A stretch of 64,000 nt of DNA from Gymnorhina tibicen. Taxonomy: Eukaryota > Chordata > Aves > Passeriformes > Artamidae. Shown one piece after another: positions 9,933 through 21,900 of the stretch (positions are counted from its first letter, which is position 1; every line of letters starts with the position of its first letter). Under the pieces are notes generated by a model. It ran no database searches and was not told where the DNA came from. It saw only the letters and a program-made list of their open reading frames with translations. Location: positions 171,271-235,270 of the forward strand of contig VXAZ01008038.1 in NCBI GenBank assembly GCA_013399875.1, given 5' to 3'. The position numbers were made by a program, and so were the translations under genes.

Positions 9933-12900
9933 ATAAAACTCAACAACAAAAGATGTGGCGGAAAGCCCAGCAGCAAGGGCTCCATCCCAGAATTTTCCAC
10001 AAATGATTTTTCATATGGAAAAAGCAGATGGGGAGGGTTGGATCTCCTTGGCTCCATCCTGCACTAAATTCCACGAGGTGACAACCTGCACTAAAAACTC
10101 ATCCTGCTGCTGTTCCACCCAAATCTTCTGCCACAGGTGGATGAGACCCTAAAAATTGAGTCTAAATACCCTAGTGGAAGGTGTCCCTGCCCACGGGAAT
10201 TAGATGGTCCTTAAGGTCCCTTCCAACCCAAATCATTCCAGGATTCCATGAAAAAATGGGCAAAAAATTAATATGAGGGAAGATTTCAGTCCTGGCAAAG
10301 GAGCGAGACTTGGCAGGTCCTAAACTGGACACTTTGGAATGAGGAAATTAAGTCACAGCGAAGTTTCTGACTTTTGGAGCTTCTCGGAGACACCAAGACA
10401 TGAGAAGATCCAACCCCAGCCTCCAAAAACACCCGGGTCTTCTGTAGCACCCCAAAGGCTGAAGGTATCCCAAGCCTGAAGGTGCCTGGTGGGTGCAGGG
10501 GATGGAGATGGAAGGATCACAGAATCATTAAGGTTGGAACATCAAGTCCAACCTGTGACCGATCCCCACTGTGTCACCAGACCGGAGCCCCGAGTGCCAC
10601 ATCCAGGCATTCCTTGGACGCCTCCAGGGATGGGGACTCCACCACCTCCCTGGGCAGCCCCTTCCAATGCCTGACAACCCCTTCCATGAAGAAGTTTTTC
10701 CTGGTGTTCAACTTGAACCTCCCCTGGTCCAACTTCAGGCTGTTTCCTCTTGTCCTGTCCCTTGTTCCCTGGGAGCAGAGCCCGACCCCCCACAAGGCTC
10801 CACCTCCTGTCAGGGAGTTGTGGAGAGTGAGAAGGTCCCCCTGGAGCCTCCTTTTCTCCAGGTTAAAATTGACAGAAAGATGGAGGCAACTCATGAGGCA
10901 CTGCTGCAGAGCGATGGGCAAGATCCACCAGAACCTTGCCCAGGGAAGTTGTGGCTGCCCCATCCCTGGAAGTGTCCAAAGCCAGGTTGGACGGGGCTTG
11001 GAGCAACCTGGTCTAGTGGAAGGTGTCCCTGCCAATGACAGGGGGTTGGCACAAGATGGTCTTTAAGGTCCCTTCCAATCCAAATCATTCCGGGATTCAT
11101 TGAAATCCCTCTGGTGTCATCCACCAGCACCCATGGCCAACATCCCAGGTGGATGAAACCAACCTAAACCTCCCTCACTACAGAGACCCCACCAAAACAG
11201 CCTCTGACCCACAATGACCTGCTGACTCAGGAGAAGATGGAATTGCTAATGATCCAGGTGAATCCGGCCTGTTAATGGGATTCAATGGATCCATGTTGTC
11301 CTGCTCGAGGGATGGGCGCAGCTCGATAGATATTTGAATTAGCAAATGCAATTTGCTAATTTATTATCTAAATTTTATTAGAGGGTCATTAATTCGGTTT
11401 TGAAAGAATTCTGACCCTCTCTAACTAAACTCTCCCTGCGTGCGTTTTCCAGGATGCTGGCGAGGGAAGCATCCACCTACAGTGGGATAACACGGCCAAG
11501 GCAAGGAGGAGATCCAGGTGAGAACAGGAGCATCCCATCACCACCTGCCAGGTGCGTTTTCACCCCCTCCGTTACAAGAAGATCTGCCAAGTGCCAGGAG
11601 AAGAGTTGGGAAGGTGCCACCAAGGTCCAAGCTGCCCCAGGGTCCTTCTGGGGCTCCTGAGTTATGAGTTGATGGGTCCCATCAGGAAGAATGATGGAGA
11701 CTTCCTGCTCCCTGTCTGGATCCTGATCATTTATCCTACAGGAGCAGAAGACCTCAGGGGAAGGCAGTGATGGGAAGGCTGATTTAAGGACAAGGTCCAT
11801 CAAGCAGACTTCTAACTCCTTTTTCCTGCCCTTCCTCTCCTTAGCTTGTCCTTGTCTCCTGCTTTTAACTCCCATGAGCTCTCACCATGACCACCAAAGT
11901 GCCTCCACCTCCTCCTGTTCTCCTATGAGGTTCTGTGTTCCACGGGACACATCCCCAGCCTCGTGTCCTTGACTCCTCAGCCATCAGACACGATGAGCTG
12001 GACCATGTTGTTGAGGTTGGACATGTTTGCCCAGGAGGCTGGTCTTGACTTCCCAAGTCCCCTCCATCCTATGATCCTAAGGGCTGGACCTGGATCTGGA
12101 AATGGCCCGGGGATCCAGGGGAAGGGATGACCGTGGAGAGGACATCTTGCACACACTGGTGGCATCTCCATGGGGACTGAAGCCCTTATCAGATGCTTCA
12201 CCCACTTGGCTTCACAGTTTCCTGAGCTCCTGTGAGAATCCAGCAGGGATGGGATAAGTCAAGGAATTACGGCCACCCTTTGGGTGATGCACCAAGACCT
12301 TCAAGCAGATTCCTCAAAAATTGGGATGCTTGGGAAAGAGCTTATCCAGCACCTAGACAAACTTTGGGAAAGAGAGATCCATCCCAGTGGCCAACTCTTC
12401 AAGAGGGGCCTGACCACAACTGGCCAAGATCTTTTCCAAAAGGAGGCAGTAAGCCCCACCAGGAAGGCCAAGGTGTCCGCTCCCCACTCAAGATCCTCAG
12501 AGAAGCCCAAGGTGACTCAGATGCCTCCTGAAGGTAACTTGGATGTAAGAGACAGAAGTGGGAGAGGGAAAGTTCTGCCTGGAGAAGAGAAGATTATTGG
12601 GAATTGCTGTCTTCAGCCTCCTATCTTCAACTGTGCTCAAAGAATCGCCGTCGTGGTTGAAGACTGACAGAAAGACACGGATGTACTGGAACAAGTTCAG
12701 GGGATGCCACCAAGATGGATGGGGCTAGAGCACAGGATCATGAAATCATGGAATGGTTTGGCTTGGAAAGGACCTTCAAGATCATCTCATTCCATCCCCT
12801 GCCAGGGAGGGAACACCTGAAGTGGAAGGCAGGGACACCTTCCACTATCCCAGGTTGCTCCAAGCCCCTTCCAACGTGGCCTTGGACACCTCCAGGGACA

Positions 12901-15900
12901 GGGCATCCACAACTTCTCTGGAAAACCTGTGCCAGGGCCTTACCACCCTGGAGATGTTTGAGACCACACAGAGAAACCAATTCCCTGTATTTTATCCCCA
13001 TTTTTTCCTCCTAAGAGGAACAAACTGCACCAAGTCCTGCTGGGGTCAAAGCTGACAGTGATGCCAGCTCCTGTTATCCCAGGACAACCCCCTTGAGTCC
13101 GAGCCCTCCATCCCCAACCATGCAGATGCTTCCTGGAAAGCTCCAGGGCATCTTCTGCCGCCGACTCGCACCGATCAAAGGCTTGGCTGCCTCACCAGGC
13201 TGCCAAAAAAAGTTCTTGAGCAAAGATCTGGTGGTAGAAGAGACACTGAAGGAGACGCTGAAGGCGATGAAGATCCCACAGGACCCAAGGGGGACTGGCC
13301 ACATCCACATGGAGGGCAACAGCACCGGCTTTCTTCTAAATTAAATCGGGGTTGTGCAGGAGCAGGAGTTGGATTTGTGAATCCCTTCCCAATTTGGGAT
13401 ATTCCAACTTGGGATATTCTCTGATTCCTGGAGCTGGGAATGGTTGGCTCAGGACCCACCACCAAGGGGAGGGGGCAGTGGCAATGGCAGTTCTGTGCCC
13501 TGTTGGGGTCGTCCCTCAACCACAGTGAGAAAAGAGGCGAAAATCCACATTCCCAAACTTATCCCTCCAGAACTGGAAGCCGTAAACAAACCCAGAAACC
13601 GCCGCCGCACCTCCCCGAATTCCTCGGAAGCCGAGGCGGTTGAGCGTGCTCAGCGGAGCCGTTAAAAAAGACTGGAGCGAGCATCTTCCATTAACGTTAC
13701 GACCGTGAAATATGACAATAAAATGACGGCCGTATGGTCCCAAATTTGCAGCCCGCCGAGCTGCTCGGGGTTTATCGTCACTCAAACGTGCAGAGAGCTG
13801 TAAAATGTTTACAGAAAGGGTCGTTTGCGGCTATAAAATCCTCTTTTCTCTCCTAAACAAGGCTGAGCGGAGCCATTTACAAAGCCCGGAATGTTCATCG
13901 GGGGAGAGGGGAACATCTGTTCTCTCCAGGAGTTTGCGGTGATCTTCTCGAACAAATTAACTAAAATGGGTGCTTTCTAATTAAATTAGCACTCGATTGG
14001 AATGGTTTGCATTGGTGCAATTAGCGCGGGGAGGCCAGTTAGGCTCCAGCACAGGCGATTTAACTGGAAGGTGAAATATGGAAAAGCCCATTACCTGGAA
14101 AACAGGAGTCGGAGGGGTAGGGAAGCCTGTTCTCCCTCCGGCTCCGTGCTCCTGGGTGGATAACACAAGGCGAAGGATAGGATGCCACCAAACCCACCCT
14201 TCCCATTCCGGATGTTCGGCTGGGAGCGGTTGGCTCTCCCCGTGCCACACAGGCTGGCTTTTTGGAGGATGCTTGGAAAGCACCAGCACCCTCAAATCAC
14301 GGAATTCCAGAATCATTTAGGTTGGAACAGACCTCCAAGATCAACCTTCACCCAGTCACCACCTGGTCAACGAATTACTCCTCCGACCCCAGTTTCCAGG
14401 CTCCTCTGGAGGGCCGGGAACACAAGAGCGGCTCCGCTCCATGCACGCAGACCATATCTCTCCTTTCCAGTCCCCCTTCCCTACATCCCAAGCCCAGACC
14501 CCCACTGAGACCCGGCAAGCTCATGCTGTTGCCCACGCTGGTCCTTAAAGGTCATTTCCAAACCCCCTCCCTGCCCCTCCCGTGTTTTTCCTCATCCGTC
14601 TTGCATTTCCCAGGATTAAAAGGGCATTTTCTCCAATTGTGACCGTTTAACCAAGGAATTCAGCTCATTCCTTAATAACAACCTGTCCTCCTCCTTATTT
14701 ACCATCCCAACAATTTTTGTGTCAACTTCACAAGGCTTCACAAGCACAAACCCAACGTTATCGCTGGCACAGTTCTCCAAATCCCACCCCAGACTCTGGG
14801 TACTTCCTAGGGCTACACAAGGACTCATCCTGACCACCCGCTCAGCTCCAAACTCAATCTCAGAATCACCAAATATTCTGAAGGGATACAGGAATATTGG
14901 AAGGGATCCACAAGGATCATGGAGTCCAGTCCAGGTGATTGGCCACCACAACGTATTTGGTCCTTTAGGAACATCAACGGCCTCATCCCACATCCTCCTG
15001 GGGTGGTGGCCAGGGCTCCTCTTCTCCCATTGGATTTGGGGGTCCCCGGGTGCTGCTGTGCCCCCAAATCCCTTAGCTGGGATTAAGATGAGACCCAAGG
15101 ATGGGCAAACCCATGGATCAACATTCCCATGTCCAGACTCGGCATGCCATCGCTTTGGCAGGGAAACTGCTTCATCATCAGATGATTTTACAGCCATCTG
15201 TGATTCCTGCCCGGATTTCCTTTCCTATGGATCCTCCAGCACCTGCTTTCCCAATGCCATGAGCTTCCCCGGGCAAAGGAGCACGGAGGGATGAGGGCCC
15301 TGACCTCGTACTCGCCAGCTTCACCCAGCCTTCCTGCCAACATTCCCAACTGGACTAGCTCCTCCTCCTCCTCATCCTCCCACCTCAAAACACCTGGAAA
15401 TCATCCTCCGACGCAGACATCGGAATTAAGAGGAAAAGGATGCCCTTGCTCCCGAGTTACTCCAGGATGCTGGGTGTACTCCAAGGCATTTCAACAGCCT
15501 TCTTGTCCATGGATTAATTGTTCTGACTTCATGATGGATATAAAAACCCCAATTAAGCCACTGCTTTGGGAACACTTCCCGAGATCAAAAGGGAGTTGAA
15601 CCAGGGCCAAGGAAAAAGAAGGAGGGGAGAAGAAATCCCTGGAAAGGGAAGCCGAGTGTTACACTCCGTGTTGTAGAGAGAAGCATTCCCAGCTGGAATG
15701 GTCCCCTCGCTGTCTCCACCACACCGTGGTTCAACAGCGCCTGCGCTCGTTTGTGACTTCGGGAATATGGTGTTAATCCTGGGAATTCTCTTTCCAACAG
15801 TGTTAAGGCATCTCAGCCCTCCCTGGCTTGAAGCGGCCGAGCCAGGCAGAGCCTTCCAGATCCTTATGGATGATCCTACAAATGCTCCAGCCTGGCTTTT

Positions 15901-18900
15901 GCAACAGAATTCATGCCTTATCCCAGTGGGATCCTGCTCCGGCTGCATGGAAAGCAGGGATCAAAGATGGGAAGGGCTCACGCTGAGCCACATCTTGTGC
16001 CAGACAAGCTGGCAATGGGAATTTCATCATTACTCCCACAAAATGTTGTGATTTCTGAGCCCATTCCAGGATGGTGCTCGGGAGATGGTGCTCTGGAGAA
16101 GGATGGGAGAGGAAAAGGGAAGTGTGGAGCATCATCCAGCCAAAAACCTCCCACTAAGAGTTGGGAAAAACCAGGCACAGTCCCACCTTTGCCATCTCCA
16201 TCACCTCTGCTCCTGGGGGTACATCCCTGGAGCACCCCAAAATCCCATCCCTTGCTGGTGATGAAAGGATTTTCCTGTAGAGGAGCTGAATTAGGAGGGG
16301 AGGAACCAAGGAAAACATTGGAGAAGCAGAAGCCGCTTGCTCTCACGTGTCGGAATTCCTAAAAAGTTCTGCTCATCCTAAACTGCATTCTCCAAAAATT
16401 TTACTGACTTCCAAAGCAGATAATCCCAGACTAACACAGCTCTTCCTTCAAACTTCCAGTCTGAAAACACTCCATCCCACCTCCCACTGGAATGATTTTA
16501 TTGGAAAGCTTCCAAGCTATTTCCTGCTGGGAAACAGGTGTGACGGATGGTCCAGAGGTCCTCCAGAGGCAGAGCATCCCTGCTTCCCACTAAACACCTT
16601 CCCTATAGCGCAGCGCTGTGATTCCATCATGGAAATGAGACCAGATTCATCATCGGAGAATTTACAGGATAAGGAAGGAGTTGATAAAATAAGGGAACAA
16701 AATCCACACACACAGTTTTGGGAACAGGCGCAAGGATTTGTGCCCAGATGGGAATCCCGACTGCCGTCCCAGTTTGGGCTCTCAGTCTTAACTGGTTTGG
16801 TGACTCACAAGGAACATTGATCCCACCAAAATCCATGGAGGGCAGCAGGGAATAACTTTTTTTCTTGGAAAACCGGAGCAGCTCCAAGCAGAGGATGTGA
16901 TTCCTACCTGGCTCATCCTCTGGCTCGTCCTCATCCTTCTCCCCTTTGCATCCCTGGGAACCGGGAGATTCCGGGGATCGGAGGGAGATGAAGGATGGCA
17001 GCTTTTGCAGGCAGCTGCTTGGCTTGGGGTCCTCCTCTTTCCGAAACTTCACCTCTTGCTCCGCACTGGAGGGTCCGGGAATTTCCCCATCATCCTGGAG
17101 CTGAGCTGGATCATTCCTGCAGGAGGCAGATGGGAAAAATAGTAAGGAAAAGTAAAAACAGTCCCAGTTGGCAATGCTGGGCATGGCATTACATACAATG
17201 GAAGAGGCTTGGAGCTCCCAGGTCTCCATCCAAGGCCATGCTGTATCCCTGACTTCCCCGGAGCCAGCGTGGATTCGGCCAGAGTTTCTCCCTCCCCAGC
17301 TCGGTTCCCTGTCCTGCACTTCCCTGCAAGGTTCCCAGCTCCTCAGATTCTTGTGGAGGTGCTGGGCTCCTGTTTGGGATCGAGCAGAGGGAAGGGGAGG
17401 TGGAGGGCGTGGGGAGTTGGGATGGCTTGGAGATGTCCTGCTGGGCTTGGCTCATTCCCAGCGCTGCCACTCTCTTCCAAGCTAACTTGACACTCCAGCT
17501 CCTTTGACATCTCCCATGACGGTGCCAATAAAGGAAAAAAACCCCTCTGGAGCAGCTTCCAAGCTGGGGCGTGCTCCCTTCCCAGCGGAGGATGCCAGGA
17601 GCCTCCCAACCAGCCAGGCCTGAGCTCATTCCTCCTTCCCTAAAAAGAGCAAGGAGCTATTTTACACCTCATTCACACCGGGAACGTGAGCTGGGTGTCA
17701 TTCCAAGGCTCTTCTGTCACCCGGGATAAGTTCGGAGAACCCGTGGAGCTGCTCGTCCCCCTCTGCTACCTTACAAGGCAGGGCCAGGATGAGGCCCAGG
17801 CCCAGACCATGGAGGATTCCAGGAGCATGGACCAGCCTGGCAAAGCTCCCAGGTCCCTCCCTTTCCATCCCACCTTCACTCCCACTGCAAAAAGCCATGG
17901 ACAAGCCGAGCACCCAAATCGATCCTTTCTCCTCCCACTGAGCAGGACTTGGGAGATTCTGGCTTTTAAAGCCGAATTTCCATTTGGCTTTCATTTTAAT
18001 TCCATTGGGATGCAGTTGTCCTGCAGGCAGGATTCCGAGGTGAGGGCAAGGGATGTGCCAAGCGCGGGAATATCCATCTCCCTATGAGGACAAGGATCAA
18101 CACATCCATCATCAGCCTGCAGCTCCACCCTGGCACCCGAAAACATCAGGGAGAGCTCGGAGAGCTTCCAAGGCTTAACCAAGGGCCCAGCCTGGCACCA
18201 ACTTTTCCAAAGCCTCTTATCTCCCTGTCCATCCCCATTTCTGATTCTCCAGCCCCTCCATGCCACGGAGAGGGCTCAGCTCTGCTCTCCAACATGGACG
18301 TAAGGAAGAGGGATGGATATTTTCCAGTTTCCCACATAACTATGGATAACCTGGACCCACTTTCAGCAGTGGAATCTCCATCAGGGCTCCTCCATCTCCT
18401 AGAGGAAGGTCTACAAAAGCCTCGGAGATACTTGGAGGTGCCAAAGCCCTGGATGGCACATTCCTAAGAGTGAATCCACTCTTTCCTCTCCATCAACTCT
18501 TCCTCAAGCATGGACACTGCCCATCCCAAGGGCGGCTCCATCAGGAAGCACCACATCAAAAACATCTTAAAATGAACCAGGACACAGACGGAACACGCCT
18601 GGAAGAGGAAAAATCTGGAGCAGGCTGGGAAGAAAAGTGTTTAAAGAAGCAAAATGAGCTCCTTCCTACCTGCCCGATGCCTCCTGGATCCGTCTCCACT
18701 TGGAAGGCGGGTTGTTGTGGTCTCCATCATCTCCAACCTGATGTGGGTGACGTCTCTTCTGGGGGTGCAGGAGTTTGCACCGGACACCCTTGGGACAGAC
18801 GCCTTTCTTGGCGAAGTCGGGACAAACCAGCGTGTGCTTCTTCTTGCACTGCCAGGGAAAGAGGGAGCAGAGTTGGAAAAGGCAGGGAAAACCCTGTGGG

Positions 18901-21900
18901 AGCACAGGAATCCGCAGCTGAGCTCCTTCAGGTGGCACCAACACCTCGCTAAAGGGAGAGAGGGAAGTGTTGGCATTTCCTTCTCCATGTCAAAACAATA
19001 TTCCATAAAAAAATACTACTAAAAATAGTATTCTACTCTGGGACATTCCACACTCACCCATGGTTTTCCAACTGCTTGATTTTATGGATTCAAACCACCA
19101 AAGCCTTAACAGAAATTATTTGCCCCGGGAGAGGTCCCAAGGAGGCTATTTGGGCTGGAGAAGCTGGTTTTGGAGAGGACACAGGGTTCTGTTGTCCCAG
19201 ACATGCTTGGGACTTGGGAAAGAGCAGGGAAGAGCAGGAACAAAATCCTTTTAGGACTTATTTTGGGATTGCTGCCTGGACCAGCCTTCTGAGGAAGATG
19301 GATGAAGGCTGGAGCTCAACCTGCTCTTCCCAGGGCTTGGTTGATGCTCTCCCATCCAAGGAAGCTCAGCGTGGCCATGGAATGGGGCTGTCGAAACAAC
19401 AGCATCGAGATGTGCGTCCCTAAAAATGCTCCTGCACTCCCAGCTCCAGATTTCGGCAGCTCCCAGCAGCCACCGGCGCTGCTGGTGGGACTGAGGTGTC
19501 ATCTGTCCCAGAGCTTCCCCACAAGGCTGTCTGCTGGGAAATGGCACTTTTTGGCAATGGGAAAGGCAGGAAGAGATGCAGGCAGGGAAGAGGAGATGCC
19601 TTCAGCTGGGACTTCTATCTGGGTGCCCGGGAATGTCGGTGGGAGGAAGGAAAAAGAACGGCCTCTCTCTAATCTCTGTTTCCAGGAATCCAGAGAGCTC
19701 ATCCCAGCATATCCCAAGGGATAAAGGGTGGGAGAAGGTCCTGGACCCCTCTTAGTCCCATGTGGACCCACTCCCACCGAGGATGCTCCATCCCACCCAG
19801 TTTGGCTTTTGCATCACGCCGTGACATCCATGGAGAGACTCAACCCAACACACACGGCACAACCAGGAATTCCCAGCTCCAACATCCATTCCCTTGTTGA
19901 CCTCCTCCATGAGAAATGTGGGTCCTTCCACATTCAGATGCTCACGGATCCCATTTCTCCGTGCTACAGACTCTCAGATTTTGGGGAAAACAGGACAAAT
20001 CCATGGGAACAGAAACACTGCACCACCACAGCACCACCGTTCTGGCCTGTTTATAAAAATCCATCCTCCTGACCATGAGGGATGGAGGTCAGTTCCTGCC
20101 CTTTTAATGCAGCTTGACTTTGGGGACATGGGAGCAGCTCCCCGTGCTGACCTTTGGGATTAAGCGGGATCCCTGCTGAGCCCTCTCCTTGAAAAGCAGA
20201 AGGATTCAGCAGTGCCGTCGCCTGGGGCCGAGCGCTGAAGTTGGCAGCGGAGCAAGGAGCTCGTGTGCTGGAGGTTGGGGATGATGCTGAGCAGCAGGAG
20301 GGCTGGGATCCACGTGGACACACGGATATGGGCTCGATGGGGGGGACAGCACAGTTATAGTGCTGTTTTTCCACAAAAAAATCCATTTAAAACCCCCATT
20401 CCTATGATTTTCCACCTTTATTTCCAGAAGCTGGAATGGGAAGTAACTATACAACCAATGGGCAACCTGGAAGTAGAGTCAGGCTTGAACAGTGCCCGGC
20501 TTTGCCCTTACTCCCAAATCCTGTGTTTCACAGGAACATGGAATCATGGAATGCTTTGGGTTGGAAGGGACTGGGAAATCATCCCATTCCAAGCCCCTGC
20601 TGTGGGCAGGGACACCTTCCACTATCCCAGGTTGCTCCAAGCCCCATCCAACCTGGCCTTGGATACTTCCAGGGATGGGGCAGCCACAGCTGCTCTGGGA
20701 ATTCCATTCCAGCCCCTCACCACCTTCACAAGGAAGAATTCCTTCCCAATATCCCATCTAACCCTGCCCTCTGGCAGTGGGAAGCCATTCCTCCTTGTCC
20801 TGGCACTCCCGGCCATTGTTCCAAGTCCCTCTCCAGCTCTCCTGGAGCCCCTTTAGACACTGGAAGAGGCTCTAAGTTCTCCCTGGAGCCTTCTTTTCTC
20901 CAGGCTGGACATTCCCAGCTCTCCCAGCCTGGCTCCACAGGATATTTTCTTCATTTTTTTCACTTCACCTGCAGACAGGATACATCCTGGACCAAAGAAA
21001 AACAGTTGGAAAAGGCAGTGACTGGATAGGAATTCAAACACAGGAATTTCTCCCAAAATATTAGCGAGCAGCAAAGCAAATCCCTCAACCTGATAACTCC
21101 TTTTAAAAATAAACAGAACAAAACTAGAGAAGAGAAAAAAATAAAGGAACAGCCCATTAGGGATTGAAGGTTGGGATAAATGCGTGGGCAGAGCTTCTAA
21201 GCCCACCTGGAAGGGACAATCCCAACGGGGCACGGGACTGTGAGGGTGGGCAAGCCCTTGGTGCCAGGTCCTGGTCCGACCATCCCCAGTTGCTGGAATC
21301 ACAGAATCGCAGAACATCCTGAGTTGAAAGGGACTCCCAAGGATCACCAAGTCCAAATCCTGGCTCTGCTCAGGACAATCCCTGAAAAGGATGTGCAATC
21401 CTCTTCTGTATAGGCATTTCCAGCACAAAATGGACTTGGAAAGAAGAAGAGCTGGAAAAAAGAGCCCTGACCTCAAAAAGCCACATGGATGCATCACTGC
21501 TACGCCGAGGAATTACACTATTTTTGGGAAAAGGCCAAGAAACGTGGCTGTTCCTTCCCAGCGGGGCACCAATTACAAACCCCTAGGGGGTGGGACAGTG
21601 CCGTGATCCCGGCTGGGCACCAGGATCGGGATGTGCCACCTCCCCAGCGCTCTCCCCAGCCCCGACCTCCAAGTGAATCCTTGGAGCAGCCCATGTTTAT
21701 TGGCTCCATGGCAAAAAGATACTTAATAAAGAAAACAAACCGTGTGCGACTAATCCCGGGGCCGTGTCCCCAGCTCGGGTTTCTAATGGCTTTTGCACGC
21801 CGTTCCCGCCGCTCCCGCCGCTCCGGCCCTTCTTCCGTAATGCCCCGTCCATCCCCATTGTCCCAGGGCTGGGACAGTGAGGCTGGAATAGCCTCCAGAG

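Larger units (their letters stand above)
6725..16907. other. ZC3H3 intron between W7 and W8 (10.2 kb)
   Basis: No coding sequence is recognised. The part before 10.1 kb lacks CR1. It contains candidate conserved elements at 7795-7960, 8770-8985, 11205-11440 and 13640-14075, a (TTA)n microsatellite, poly(T)/poly(A) runs at 8302-8341, and CR1 fragments at 10160-11103, 12736-12958 and 14300. From 14.4 to 16.9 kb I see nothing beyond low-level repeat remnants. Confidence 0.6.

Noticed and set aside
9683..10006. Poly-leucine frame at 9.9 kb
   Set aside because: Translation of the (TTA)n microsatellite.
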